DNA of 64,000 bases from Rhizobium sp. R634. Its GTDB lineage: Bacteria > Pseudomonadota > Alphaproteobacteria > Rhizobiales > Rhizobiaceae. The notes beneath the pieces are model-generated. The model ran no database searches, was not told the DNA's origin, and saw only the letters and a program-made list of their open reading frames with translations. This document shows positions 49,304 through 57,373 of this stretch, piece by piece. The position numbers and the translations under genes are program-made. Position 1 is the stretch's first letter. Each line of letters opens with the position of its first letter. The stretch spans positions 124,001 to 188,000 of the forward strand of contig NZ_LOKW01000028.1 in assembly GCF_002211305.1 (NCBI RefSeq). The letters are read 5' to 3'.

Positions 49304-50401
49304 TCAAAGGCTAAGCGCCGTCAGCATGATGAAGGTGGCAAAGAGGATGAAATGCGTCATGCCCTCGATCGCGTTGGTCTCGCCGTCGTTGAGGTTGATC
49401 GCCGCGGCAATCAGCGTGATCGTCACCATCACTGTCTGCACCGGTGTCATCGCCATGATGAAGGGCTGGCCGGTATAGAGCGCGATCGCCTCCATGACAG
49501 GCACGGTGAGGATCACCGTCGACAGCGAGGCGCCCATGGCGATGTTGACCGTTGCCTGCATGCGATTTCGAAGAGCTGCCCGCAAAGCCGTCAGAATTTC
49601 GGGGGCGGCCGATATCGCCGCGACGACGACGGCGGTGATGGCGATCGGCGCGCCGCTATCGCGCAGGCCTTCGGTCATGAAGGCCGACATGAACTCCGCC
49701 AGCAAGCCGATGATGACGACGCCGACAAGAATGGTGGCGATCGAGACCGCGGCCGACTCCTCGGGGCCGTCTTCGCCGTGGCTTTCCTTTTTCCGTTCGG
49801 AGCGCGGATAGCTGTAGCTGAAGAAATAGCTGTGCTGGCCGACCTGCATGCGTAGGAAGAGGCCGTAGAGAGCGATCATCGCGACGATGGTGAAGGCGGA
49901 ATAATAATGCCACTTATCCCTGGGCACAAATTCCGGCACGATCATCGAGATGCCCATGGCGGTGAGGATCATCACGCCGTAGGTCTTGCCGGAATTGTCG
50001 TTGTAGGGCTGTTCGCCGTGCTTGAGGCCGCCGAGCAGGGCGGCGAGGCCGAGAATGCCGTTGATATCGAGCATCAAGGCCGAATAGATCGTGTCGCGAA
50101 CCAGCGTCGGAGAGCTTTCGCCGGTCATCATGATGGCGAGAATGATGACTTCGACCGCGACGGCCGAAAGCGTCAGGATCATCGTGCCGTAGGGATCGCC
50201 GACCTTGACGGCGAGCAGTTCGGCATGATGGGCGACGCGGATCGAAGCGAGCACGATGGTGGCGATGAGTGCGGCGGCGGCGATTAGCGCAACACCGCGG
50301 CCCATCTCGATGACCGTATGCTCCAGGAGATAGGCGGTCACTGCGGCGGCGAGCGCAATGACCAGAAACTTTTCCTCTTTGAGGCGCGACGCGATCTGCA
50401 A
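49304..50401 (-). CDS. Calcium/proton antiporter, CaCA family (ChaA-like)
   Basis: 365 residues with about 11 membrane helices. The two inverted alpha repeats are visible as AVAVEVIILAIMMTGESSPTLVRDTIYSALMLDINGILG and AAISAAPEILTALRAALRNRMQATVNIAMGASLSTVILTVPVM, each with the acidic residue for cation transport. A charged cytoplasmic loop (PRSERKKESHGEDGPEE) splits them. It expels Ca2+ (or Na+/K+) in exchange for protons. Confidence 0.92.
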   Translation of the reverse strand: MQIASRLKEEKFLVIALAAAVTAYLLEHTVIEMGRGVALIAAAALIATIVLASIRVAHHAELLAVKVGDPYGTMILTLSAVAVEVIILAIMMTGESSPTLVRDTIYSALMLDINGILGLAALLGGLKHGEQPYNDNSGKTYGVMILTAMGISMIVPEFVPRDKWHYYSAFTIVAMIALYGLFLRMQVGQHSYFFSYSYPRSERKKESHGEDGPEESAAVSIATILVGVVIIGLLAEFMSAFMTEGLRDSGAPIAITAVVVAAISAAPEILTALRAALRNRMQATVNIAMGASLSTVILTVPVMEAIALYTGQPFIMAMTPVQTVMVTITLIAAAINLNDGETNAIEGMTHFILFATFIMLTALSL

Positions 50402-50632
50402 GTCCTAGCTCCCGTTCCGTTTCATGCCTTTTAACTAAGTCACTGATTTCGGATGGGAAGCGCGCCCTAGCACTCTGCTATTTGCAGTCTTCGGCGTTTA
50501 ATGGAATACTGAACGCCATCGGGGCCGGAAAGCAGATCGCGGCGTCCTCGAATTCTCGTCACGCGGCCGCGATGATCCGGACCCAGTCCGGAAGCATGCG
50601 AATGCGCAACAAGAAGATGAGGAGACTGTTGT

Positions 50633-50920
50633 ATGATCAAGGTGGTCTATGAAGTCGTGCCGCATGACGGCGGCTGGGCCTACAGGCTGGGAGGCGTCTA
50701 TTCCGAGGCATTCCCGACCCATGCCGAGGCGCTCGAGGCTGCGCGCATCGTCGCGGCCGAACAGCAGGTCGGCGGCGATTCCGCCGAGATCAGCTGGCAG
50801 GACGAAAACGGCAAATGGCATGAGGAATATGCCGAAGGCGGCGACCGGCCGGAAACAGAGGTGGTCGACGGCTTCTGGCAGGAACGCACGGCCGGCGCCT
50901 CGCAAAGCGCCGGACGTTAA
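50633..50920 (+). CDS. DUF2188-type small protein
   Basis: 95 residues. The core YEVVPHDGGWAYRLGGVYSEAFPTHAEALEAARIVAAEQQ has the beta-beta-beta-alpha layout of DUF2188 proteins. No known function. It stands alone, convergent with GrpB, with ends overlapping by 4 bp. GAGGAG lies about ten bases upstream. Confidence 0.82.
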   Translation: MIKVVYEVVPHDGGWAYRLGGVYSEAFPTHAEALEAARIVAAEQQVGGDSAEISWQDENGKWHEEYAEGGDRPETEVVDGFWQERTAGASQSAGR

Positions 50921-51432
50921 ACGTCGCCTCTCAACGCTCGCGTGACGATCGTGTCGACAAATTCGCGTTTCTCTGCGGTGTAGCGATCGCCATCCATCCT
51001 GAATTCGGCTGCCAGCCTCAGTTTGAGCGCGGCATAATCGGCCGCCGCCTCGGGATGCGCGATGAGATAATCCCGGAAAGCCAGCCTGTTTTTATGTGTG
51101 CGGTTGCCAATTGGGCAGAGGTAGACGCGCTCGGCCGGCACCAAATCTCTCGATAGGAATGCCCACATCTCGTCGTCATATCGGTTGCCGCGCGGCTCGT
51201 AATTTTCCGAGAGAAGCACGCGGGTCGCATCCTCGATATGTTCGAGACCGGGAAGAACGATGTCGATATCGATGAGCGGCTTGGCGGCCATATCAGGGAT
51301 GGCGGTGCTGCCGACGTGATCGATGGCGAGCGCCTGCGGCAGCAAGGCCAAGAGCTTGCCCCGAATGCGCTGGAAGGCTTCCGGCCATTGCCTGTCATAG
51401 CTCACCAGTTCGACCGGCTTGTGCATTTTCAT
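50917..51432 (-). CDS. GrpB family protein (UPF0157)
   Basis: 171 residues. The family pattern is clear: VELVSYDRQWPEAFQRIRGKLLALLPQALAIDHVGSTAIPDMAAKPLIDIDIVLPG, which is a nucleotidyltransferase-like fold with the GSTAIPxxxAKPxIDI signature, followed by YLCPIGNRTHKNRLAFRDYL. Some relatives are fused to CoaE; the activity is unknown. Confidence 0.93.
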   Translation of the reverse strand: MKMHKPVELVSYDRQWPEAFQRIRGKLLALLPQALAIDHVGSTAIPDMAAKPLIDIDIVLPGLEHIEDATRVLLSENYEPRGNRYDDEMWAFLSRDLVPAERVYLCPIGNRTHKNRLAFRDYLIAHPEAAADYAALKLRLAAEFRMDGDRYTAEKREFVDTIVTRALRGDV

Positions 51433-51495
51433 CTCCCGCGCGATTGCCTGGAGATTTACCCATGATTCTTGCCAGAAATCGATTGCGATTTCGGC

Positions 51496-52398
51496 TCATG
51501 CGCTTGTGGAATAACGATGGTAATCCTGAAGGCCCTTGACCAGCGCGTCGAAAGTGGCGCGGCAGCGCGGCGAGGTTTTCAGACTTTCATGCATGACCAC
51601 CCAGGTGCCGAGCGGTATGCCGAAAGCATCGTGTAGGACATGAACGAGGTCAGGGTTCTCGCGGGCCAGTCCGATCTGGCAGATGCCGATGCCGACGCCG
51701 GCGCGAATGGCGGAAAGCTGGGCAAGATTGCTGTCGGTCCTGTAGGAGAATTTGATGCCTTCCGGCGCCGGATAACGTTTCATCACCAGACGGACGTAGG
51801 CCGTCTGCCGGTCGAAGCCGATGAGCCGGTGGTTAGCAAGGTCCGCCATGGTTTGGGGAATGCCATGCCGTTCGAGATAGCTTCGGTGGGCGTGGAAACC
51901 GAGCGGAATATCGCCGATGCGGCGCACGATGAGCGCATCCTGCTGCGGCTCTGCCATGCGCACGGCGATATCGGCTTCGCGGTTCATCAAGTCTTCGATC
52001 ATATCGGAAGCCGAGAGCTCGATCTGGAGTTCTGGATAGGTCTCCTGCAGGCTCCCAAGAATTTTCGGCAGCACCTCGACGGCAACGACCTCGCTGGCGC
52101 TCACTCTCACCGTTCCCGCTACGCGTTCGCGCTCGCCGGAGGCCGTGCGCAGCAGCGCGGCCGCGGTTGCGGCCAGCGCCGCGGCATAGGGTTTCAGCGC
52201 CTGTGCGGTATCGGTCGGCAGCAGGCCGTTCGGTGAACGGATGAAAAGCTCCGTGCCGATCGCTTTTTCCAGCGCATCAACGTGACGACCGATCGTTGGC
52301 TGGGTCAGCCCGAGTTCACGCGCGGCTGCCGAAAGCGAACCTTGCTGAAGCGCGGTCAGGAAACTGCGGTAGAAATCCCAGCTCGGTTCGATATCCAT
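51496..52398 (-). CDS. LysR family regulator
   Basis: 300 residues from ATG 52398 (an ATG at 52425 would add nine; neither has a good ribosome site). Winged helix SFLTALQQGSLSAAARELGLTQPTIGRHVDALEKAIGTELFIRSPNGLLPT and effector domain are typical. It is divergent from the epimerase-like gene at 52490, its probable target. Confidence 0.9.
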   Translation of the reverse strand: MDIEPSWDFYRSFLTALQQGSLSAAARELGLTQPTIGRHVDALEKAIGTELFIRSPNGLLPTDTAQALKPYAAALAATAAALLRTASGERERVAGTVRVSASEVVAVEVLPKILGSLQETYPELQIELSASDMIEDLMNREADIAVRMAEPQQDALIVRRIGDIPLGFHAHRSYLERHGIPQTMADLANHRLIGFDRQTAYVRLVMKRYPAPEGIKFSYRTDSNLAQLSAIRAGVGIGICQIGLARENPDLVHVLHDAFGIPLGTWVVMHESLKTSPRCRATFDALVKGLQDYHRYSTSA

Positions 52399-52489
52399 AT
52401 ATTTTCGTATAACAGATGCACGCATTTCGTCAATTTTGTTTATCCCTTTCCGGGCGCATACTCATCTCATGCGATCGAAGGAGATTGTC

Positions 52490-53506
52490 ATGAGTGGAGA
52501 ATTGAAGACGGCCCTCGTGCTCGGCGCGACCGGCGGTATCGGCGGCGCGGTGGCGCGCAAATTGTTTGAGCGTGGTTGGCAGATCCGGGCGCTCAACCGT
52601 GATGCCGTCAAGGCAGCGAAGAAGGAGCCGGCATTCGAATGGGTGCAGGGCGATGCGATGAAGGCGGGCGACGTGCTGAGGTCGGCCGAAGGCGCCGGCC
52701 TGATCGTCCATGCCGTCAATCCGCCTGGCTATCGCCACTGGGAGCGGCTTGTGCTGCCGATGCTCGACAACAGCATCGCCGCTGCCCGTGCAGCCGGCGC
52801 GCGCATCGTGCTGCCGGGCAATGTCTATAATTTCGGGCCCGATGCCCTGCCGGCGCCGACCGAGGAAAGCCCGCAGCATCCGCTGACGAAGAAGGGGGCG
52901 ATCCGCGTCGAGATGGAGAAGCGGCTGGAGGCGGCATCGCAATCCGGCGCCGGCGCCATCATCGTCAGGGCCGGAGATTTCTTCGGCCCGGGTACGACAG
53001 CGAATAGCTGGTTCTCATCGGGTCTGGTGACGCCGGGCAAGCCGGTCGGCACGATCAAGAATCCTGGGCGGCGCGGCGTCGGCCATCAGTGGGTCTACTT
53101 GCCCGACATGGCGGAAACCGTCGTCCAGCTCGTCGAGCGAGCCAACCGGCTGCCGGCTTTCGCCGTCTATCAGATGGAGGGCTTCTGGGATGCGGACGGC
53201 ATGCAGATGGCGGAAGCGATCAAGCGCGTGGTTGGCGGCAAGGCCAAGATCGGACGGTTTCCCTGGTGGATCGTGCCGCTCGCCGCGCCCTTCGTTCCGA
53301 TCATGCGCGAGATCAAGGAGATGCGCTATCTCTGGAAGGTGCCGCTCAGGATGAGCAACGCCAAGCTTGTCGAACTCGGCAAGGAGCCGCAGACACCAAT
53401 CGATGAGGCGGTGCGGGCGTCACTGGTGGCGCTTGGCTGCCTGCCCGAACCGCATCATGACGCGGCGACGGCCTTCATCGGCCATTCGCTGCAAAAAGCC
53501 CATTAG
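52490..53506 (+). CDS. NAD(P)-binding epimerase/dehydratase-like protein
   Basis: 338 residues from ATG 52490 (AAGGAG eight bases upstream). Rossmann start TALVLGATGGIGGAVARKLFERGW, then LIVHAVNPP and a Val-Tyr region in PGNVYNFG, which belong to the atypical SDR (NmrA/epimerase) type; the classical YxxxK is not evident. The C-terminal part is hydrophobic. Substrate unknown. It is divergent from a LysR gene and overlaps the convergent APH-like gene by 4 bp. Confidence 0.85.
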   Translation: MSGELKTALVLGATGGIGGAVARKLFERGWQIRALNRDAVKAAKKEPAFEWVQGDAMKAGDVLRSAEGAGLIVHAVNPPGYRHWERLVLPMLDNSIAAARAAGARIVLPGNVYNFGPDALPAPTEESPQHPLTKKGAIRVEMEKRLEAASQSGAGAIIVRAGDFFGPGTTANSWFSSGLVTPGKPVGTIKNPGRRGVGHQWVYLPDMAETVVQLVERANRLPAFAVYQMEGFWDADGMQMAEAIKRVVGGKAKIGRFPWWIVPLAAPFVPIMREIKEMRYLWKVPLRMSNAKLVELGKEPQTPIDEAVRASLVALGCLPEPHHDAATAFIGHSLQKAH

Positions 53507-54303
53507 GCTGCGAGTTCGGAAAGCGCGATCCGGCCGACCGTCAAGGCTGTCTCGGCCTGTTCAAAATTCGGATCGCCGAGGAACCAGGCGGCGGAAAGGC
53601 CGGAATAGGCGGCGATCCACTGCAGCAGCCGCTTCGGCTCCAGCCGGGCCTCTGCCGAGACGATGGCGAGCTGGCGGCGGAAACGGGCTCGGTCGGTGAT
53701 GGTTGGCAGTTCCTCATTGGCGAAGATATTGGCGAAATCGAAGCCGCGCTCGCCATGGAGACGCTTCGGATCGATTGCCAGCCAGCCGCGCGCCCCGAAA
53801 TCGAGAATGTTCTGGTGATGGATATCGCCGTGGAGGACAGCGGGTTCGCGCGGATCGGCAAGGAGCGCATTGGCGATTGCCGAACAGTCGGCAAGCGTGC
53901 CGCCATATTTGCCGGCGGCCGGTTCGAGATCGCGGAACCAGCGGGAGAGGGGAATGGGATCGGGAAGCGGTTTTTCGCGCGGCGCATGCAGCCGCGCGGC
54001 GGTCCGACAGAGGATGCGGCTCGCTTCGTCGTCCTCGCCATTCATCGCCATGGAAAGCAGCGAGCGTTTTCCCATCGCCCTTTCCAGGAGCACGGCATCG
54101 TCCTCATGGGCATAGACATGGGCCGCGCCGTCGCCATCCCACCATTGCATCAGCAATGCGCCATATCGTTCATCCTTATCGGTCGCCACTTTCAGCATGG
54201 CGGGCCTGTCCTGCCAGAGGACCGGCAGCAGGCGGCTCGAATGGGTGATGATGGGCTCGCCGTCTGATATCAACGACCAGCGTTCGAGATGGGAAGCGAA
54301 CAT
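53503..54303 (-). CDS. Aminoglycoside phosphotransferase-like protein (APH(6) type)
   Basis: 266 residues. Kinase landmarks: LKVATDKDERYGALLMQWWDGDGAAHVYAHEDDAVLLERA in the N-lobe, the catalytic loop VLHGDIHHQNILDFG with its Asp and Asn, and the metal Asp in WLAIDPK. Overall it resembles streptomycin/hydroxyurea 6-kinases. Chromosomal members are not proof of clinical resistance, since many act on other hydroxyl compounds. Confidence 0.88.
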   Translation of the reverse strand: MFASHLERWSLISDGEPIITHSSRLLPVLWQDRPAMLKVATDKDERYGALLMQWWDGDGAAHVYAHEDDAVLLERAMGKRSLLSMAMNGEDDEASRILCRTAARLHAPREKPLPDPIPLSRWFRDLEPAAGKYGGTLADCSAIANALLADPREPAVLHGDIHHQNILDFGARGWLAIDPKRLHGERGFDFANIFANEELPTITDRARFRRQLAIVSAEARLEPKRLLQWIAAYSGLSAAWFLGDPNFEQAETALTVGRIALSELAA

Positions 54304-54335
54304 GGCGACACCCTACAAAGATGCGTTGCAAATGA

Positions 54336-54359
54336 AAATCCCGCCTTTCGGCGGGATTT
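54336..54359 (-). terminator. Terminator of the Old Yellow Enzyme gene
   Basis: AAATCCCGCC (54336-54345) and GGCGGGATTT (54350-54359) are perfect 10-bp arms around TTTC. On the minus strand it follows the stop codon at 54381 by about 22 bp and ends with T residues. Confidence 0.88.
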
Positions 54360-54380
54360 AGCAGTTCGTATCCTGAAGGC

Positions 54381-55505
54381 TCAGGCGACCTTTTCGAGCG
54401 TGGGATAGTCGACATAGCCCTTGGCGGTGCCGCCGTAGAAGGTCGACTGGTCGGGCGTGTTGAGCGGCAGCTTCTTTGCCAGCCGTTCGACCAGATCGGG
54501 ATTGGCGATGAAAGGCTTGCCGAAGGCGACGAGATCGGCGCGGCCGCTTTCGGCGGCGTCGATCGCCAGGTCGCGGTCATAGCCGTTGTTGACCATCCAG
54601 CTCGCCTTGCCGCCGGCCCTTTCATAGGCCTGGCGCAGCGCCTTGTAGTCGAAGGAAGGATTGTCGCCCTGCCGGTAGTCACGCTCGCCGCCGGTCTGGC
54701 CTTCGATGACATGGATATAGGCAAGGCCGTATCTTGCCAGGCCCTCGACGACATGGGTGAAGGTCGTCTGCGGATTGGAATCGTAGCTTTCGCCCGACGG
54801 CGTCACCGGCGATATGCGGATTGCTGTCCGGCCTGCGCCGATTTCCTTGACGATGGCATCGACGACCTCGAAAGCCAGGCGCGTGCGGTTTTCGATCGAG
54901 CCGCCATACTGGTCGGTGCGGTCGTTGACGCCGTCACGGATGAACTGATCGAGCAGGTAACCATTGGCGCCATGGATTTCGACACCGTCAAAACCGGCGT
55001 CGATGGCGGCGCGAGCGGCCTTGCGGTAATCCTCGATGATCCCAGGAATCTCGGAGGTCTCGAGCGCGCGCGGCTCGGAGGTATCGGCGAAGCTGCCGCT
55101 GCCGTCGCTATTGACCAGATAGGTTTTGGCCTTGGCGATGCGATTGGTCGAAGAGACCGGCTTGCCGCCGTCCGGTTGCAGCGTCGTATGCGAGATGCGG
55201 CCGACATGCCACATCTGGACGACGATCTTGCCGCCGGCTGCGTGGACGGCCTCGGTCACACGCTTCCAGCCGTCGAGCGCTTCCTTGCTGTAGAGGCCGG
55301 GCACGTCGGCATAACCCTGGCCCTGGTGGGTGATCGCGGTCGCTTCGGTGATGATCAGGCCAGCCGTGGCGCGCTGGCGGTAATATTCGACGTTGAGATC
55401 GTTGGGGATCGCGCCCGGCGAGCGGTTGCGGGTGAGCGGCGCCATGACGATGCGGTTCTTGACGGAGATGTCGCCGACCTTGGCGGGTTCGAAAAGCTTG
55501 GCCAT
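54381..55505 (-). CDS. Alkene reductase, Old Yellow Enzyme (NemA) family
   Basis: 374 residues. FMN barrel with RIVMAPLTRNRS start, MWHVGRISH, the substrate-binding His/Asn in EIHGANGYLLDQFI, NDRTDQYGGSIENRTR and the C-terminal GRADLVAFGKPFIANPDLVERL. It reduces activated alkenes, nitro-esters and similar electrophiles with NADPH. It follows the ArsR-type gene by 103 bp on the same strand, so it may be under its control. Confidence 0.95.
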   Translation of the reverse strand: MAKLFEPAKVGDISVKNRIVMAPLTRNRSPGAIPNDLNVEYYRQRATAGLIITEATAITHQGQGYADVPGLYSKEALDGWKRVTEAVHAAGGKIVVQMWHVGRISHTTLQPDGGKPVSSTNRIAKAKTYLVNSDGSGSFADTSEPRALETSEIPGIIEDYRKAARAAIDAGFDGVEIHGANGYLLDQFIRDGVNDRTDQYGGSIENRTRLAFEVVDAIVKEIGAGRTAIRISPVTPSGESYDSNPQTTFTHVVEGLARYGLAYIHVIEGQTGGERDYRQGDNPSFDYKALRQAYERAGGKASWMVNNGYDRDLAIDAAESGRADLVAFGKPFIANPDLVERLAKKLPLNTPDQSTFYGGTAKGYVDYPTLEKVA

Positions 55506-55608
55506 GATGGTCCTTTCTTTTGCGGGGGGATCACTCGGCAGGGGTGAGGGCGGTCCGGCCCCTGGCGAAGAGATTGGTGAATGCCGTCGGCCCGAGGCCG
55601 AGGAGAGG

Positions 55609-55902
55609 CTAGAGATCCTGCGTCAGCTGCTTGAGAAATGCCGCGATGGTTTCTTCGTTGCGCTTGTAGAAGATCCACTGTCCGACGCGTTTGGTGGTCA
55701 CGAGGCCGGCGCGATGCAGCGTGCCGAGATGGGCCGAGACCGTGGACTGCGACAGACCGCAGCGCTCGAACTGGCTGGCGCAGACGCCCATTTCGAAGGG
55801 GTGCTCCTGCGAAGGGAAATGTTTCTCGGGATTTTTCAGCCAGCCCAGAATGTCCATCCGCGTGGGATGGGCAAGCGCCTTCATGATCTCGTCTTTATCC
55901 AT
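55609..55902 (-). CDS. ArsR-type winged-helix regulator
   Basis: 97 residues from ATG 55902; a longer open frame upstream would run into the small RNA terminator and is rejected. Winged helix: IMKALAHPTRMDILGWLKNPEKHF...LSQSTVSAHLGTLHRAGLVTTKRVGQWIFYKRNEETIAAFLKQL. Two Cys (in GVCASQFERCGLS) could serve redox or metal sensing. Its position beside the two small RNAs and lsrB matches the S. meliloti SMc01226 neighbourhood as I recall it. It may control the Old Yellow Enzyme gene. Confidence 0.88.
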   Translation of the reverse strand: MDKDEIMKALAHPTRMDILGWLKNPEKHFPSQEHPFEMGVCASQFERCGLSQSTVSAHLGTLHRAGLVTTKRVGQWIFYKRNEETIAAFLKQLTQDL

Positions 55903-56016
55903 CGTCGTTTGCCGAACTATAAATCGTTTCTGATCGATATATTGATCGGCAGGCGGCGATATGCAAATCACAGAGGCGTGAGAGGGCGGCCTTTGGCGAT
56001 TGAGCAAATTTTGGGC

Positions 56017-56131
56017 AAAAAAAGAGGGCCACCGGAAAACCAGGGCCCTTTGAATTGTGAAGGTCAATAACCTCCAGAGGGGAACAGCTAATGCGGTGGT
56101 ACTGGGAGAGAAACCACGAAATGCATCAGCT
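56017..56131 (-). ncRNA. AbcR-type (alpha-r15) small RNA, downstream copy
   Basis: About 115 nt, from a start deduced at 56131 (seven bases after the -10 box) to a T tract at 56017-56023. The 3' end is a stem-loop (56025-56049, GGGCCC-type arms). Single-stranded anti-ribosome-site motifs are present: CTCTCCCAGT (56101-56110) and GTTCCCCTCT (around 56076-56085). It is a near-duplicate of the element at 56239-56354 and lies between arsR and lsrB, the known place of AbcR1/AbcR2 in Rhizobiaceae. AbcR RNAs repress ABC transporter and other mRNAs with Hfq. Confidence 0.87.
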
Positions 56132-56137
56132 GAGATG

Positions 56138-56166
56138 GATATGGTGCTTCCTTAGGCAGGTTTCAA
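56138..56166 (-). promoter_or_regulatory. -35/-10 promoter of the downstream AbcR copy
   Basis: On the minus strand TTGAAA (56161-56166), a 17-bp spacer, and CATATC (56138-56143). The other copy has the same -10 hexamer and the same spacing. Confidence 0.75.
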
Positions 56167-56176
56167 TGCTTTTTTG

Positions 56177-56189
56177 TGCATGCCTGCTA
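56177..56189. promoter_or_regulatory. T-N11-A box upstream of the downstream AbcR promoter
   Basis: TGCATGCCTGCTA on the plus strand, a LysR-type T-N11-A core, 10 bp upstream of the -35 hexamer. The other copy has TGCATGCCAGTCA in the same place. LsrB/VtlR, encoded next door, is the LysR protein known to control abcR genes in related bacteria. Confidence 0.6.
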
Positions 56190-56238
56190 TGCGCCGCACA
56201 ATTTTTTTGCGGTGCGGCATTTCCCGCTGGAACAAGGC

Positions 56239-56354
56239 AAAAAAAGAGGGCCGCTGGAAAACCAGGGCCCTTATAAGTGTGAAGGTCAAAAACCTCCAGA
56301 GGGGAACAGCTAATGCGGTGGAACTGGGAGGAAAAGCCACCATGTGCATCAGCT
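56239..56354 (-). ncRNA. AbcR-type (alpha-r15) small RNA, upstream copy
   Basis: About 116 nt from 56354 to a T tract at 56239-56245. The terminator arms are GGGCCC/GGGCCC-like (about 56247-56272). Anti-ribosome-site motifs TCCTCCCAGT (around 56323-56332) and GTTCCCCTC (around 56299-56307) match the other copy, with most differences in the 5' segment and terminator loop. Both copies begin AGCTGATGCA. Which of them corresponds to AbcR1 or AbcR2 was not decided. Confidence 0.87.
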
Positions 56355-56360
56355 ATGTGC

Positions 56361-56389
56361 GATATGGTGGTTTAATGGGCAAACGGCAA
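56361..56389 (-). promoter_or_regulatory. -35/-10 promoter of the upstream AbcR copy
   Basis: On the minus strand TTGCCG (56384-56389), a 17-bp spacer and CATATC (56361-56366), seven bases before the deduced start. Confidence 0.7.
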
Positions 56390-56399
56390 CCCACATTTG

Positions 56400-56412
56400 T
56401 GCATGCCAGTCA
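56400..56412. promoter_or_regulatory. T-N11-A box upstream of the upstream AbcR promoter
   Basis: TGCATGCCAGTCA on the plus strand, followed by TGCGCAC, so that GTGCATG and CATGCGCAC form an imperfect dyad. It lies 10 bp upstream of the -35 hexamer, exactly as in the other copy. Confidence 0.6.
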
Positions 56413-56454
56413 TGCGCACACTGCATAGTATGGAAAATATTCCATAAAACTGGC

Positions 56455-57351
56455 TTAAAAATTCCAGTTTCTGGCCTTGCTGACGATGAAATCGCGGAAA
56501 GCCTTCAGCTTGGCGGCGTTCTTGATCTCGTCAGGGTAGCAGAAATAGGTGTCGAAAGACGGCACGTCGGCATTGATCGCCAGCTGAATCAGGCCGGGGT
56601 CGCGGCCGACGATGTAATCGGGCAGGCAGGCGACGCCGATTCCGAGCAGGCAGGCGCGCTTGATCGAGGTCTGGCTGTTGATCTGCAGATGCGGGATGCG
56701 CTTGTTGTCGGAGGAGCGTCCGGCGACCTCCAGCCAGTTGACGTCGAGCAGGTAGCTCGGCGCCGGCTCGCCGAAGGTGATGATGCGGTGATTGTCGAGA
56801 TCCTCGATCTTCTGCGGTTCGCCGTGGCGATTGATGTAGGAAGGGGCTGCATAGACGTGCATGTGCACGGTGAAGAGCTTGCGCTGGATGAGGTCGGACT
56901 GCTGCGGCTGGCGCAGGCGGATGGCGCAATCGGCATGGCGCATGTTCACATCCACTTCCTCGTTGTCGAGGATGAGCTGGATCTGCACATCGGGATAAAG
57001 CTGCAGGAATTCCTGGATCTTGTCGGTCAGCCAGCCCTGGCCGAGGCCGACCGTCGTCGTGACGCGCAGCTTGCCGGACGGCGTCTCTGTCGTCTCGGTG
57101 AGCTGCATCTTGACGGTCTCAAGCTTCAGCAGCACGTCATGGGCGGTGCGGTAAAGCAGTTCGCCCTGTTCCGTCAGGATCAGGCCGCGCGCATGGCGGT
57201 GGAACAGCTTGGTGCCGACATCCTGCTCCAGCGCGCTCACCTGGCGGCTGATGGCGGATTGGGACAGATGCAGCTTATCCGCCGCATGCGTGAACGAACC
57301 CGCTTCGGCAGCTGCGTGAAAAATGCGCAGCTTGTCCCAATCCAGTGGCAT
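56455..57351 (-). CDS. lsrB: LysR family regulator LsrB/VtlR
   Basis: 298 residues from ATG 57351 (AGGCGGGG upstream). The winged helix is SFTHAADKLHLSQSAISRQVSALEQDVGTKLFHRHARGLILTEQG. Cys residues in the effector domain (HADCAIRL, KRACLLGIGVACLPDY, FCYPDE) fit the redox-sensing cysteines reported for S. meliloti LsrB. Known orthologues control oxidative-stress and LPS genes and, as VtlR in Brucella and Agrobacterium, activate abcR small RNAs, which lie directly downstream here. It follows trxB by 22 bp and is co-transcribed with it. Confidence 0.92.
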   Translation of the reverse strand: MPLDWDKLRIFHAAAEAGSFTHAADKLHLSQSAISRQVSALEQDVGTKLFHRHARGLILTEQGELLYRTAHDVLLKLETVKMQLTETTETPSGKLRVTTTVGLGQGWLTDKIQEFLQLYPDVQIQLILDNEEVDVNMRHADCAIRLRQPQQSDLIQRKLFTVHMHVYAAPSYINRHGEPQKIEDLDNHRIITFGEPAPSYLLDVNWLEVAGRSSDNKRIPHLQINSQTSIKRACLLGIGVACLPDYIVGRDPGLIQLAINADVPSFDTYFCYPDEIKNAAKLKAFRDFIVSKARNWNF

Positions 57352-57373
57352 TCCCCCGCCTCTCATGCCGATC

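Noticed and set aside
53503..54303. Acquired antibiotic-resistance island
   Set aside because: The APH-like gene has base composition like its neighbours, no IS element or integrase nearby and lies among ordinary chromosomal genes.
55903..56067. N-terminal extension of the ArsR gene up to 56067
   Set aside because: The extension would be translated from the terminator and 3' part of the small RNA; homologous proteins begin at the MDKDEIMKAL methionine.
56017..56354. CRISPR-like or tandem-repeat array
   Set aside because: Only two copies exist, each over 110 bp with promoter and terminator, which fits duplicated small RNA genes and not repeats with spacers.
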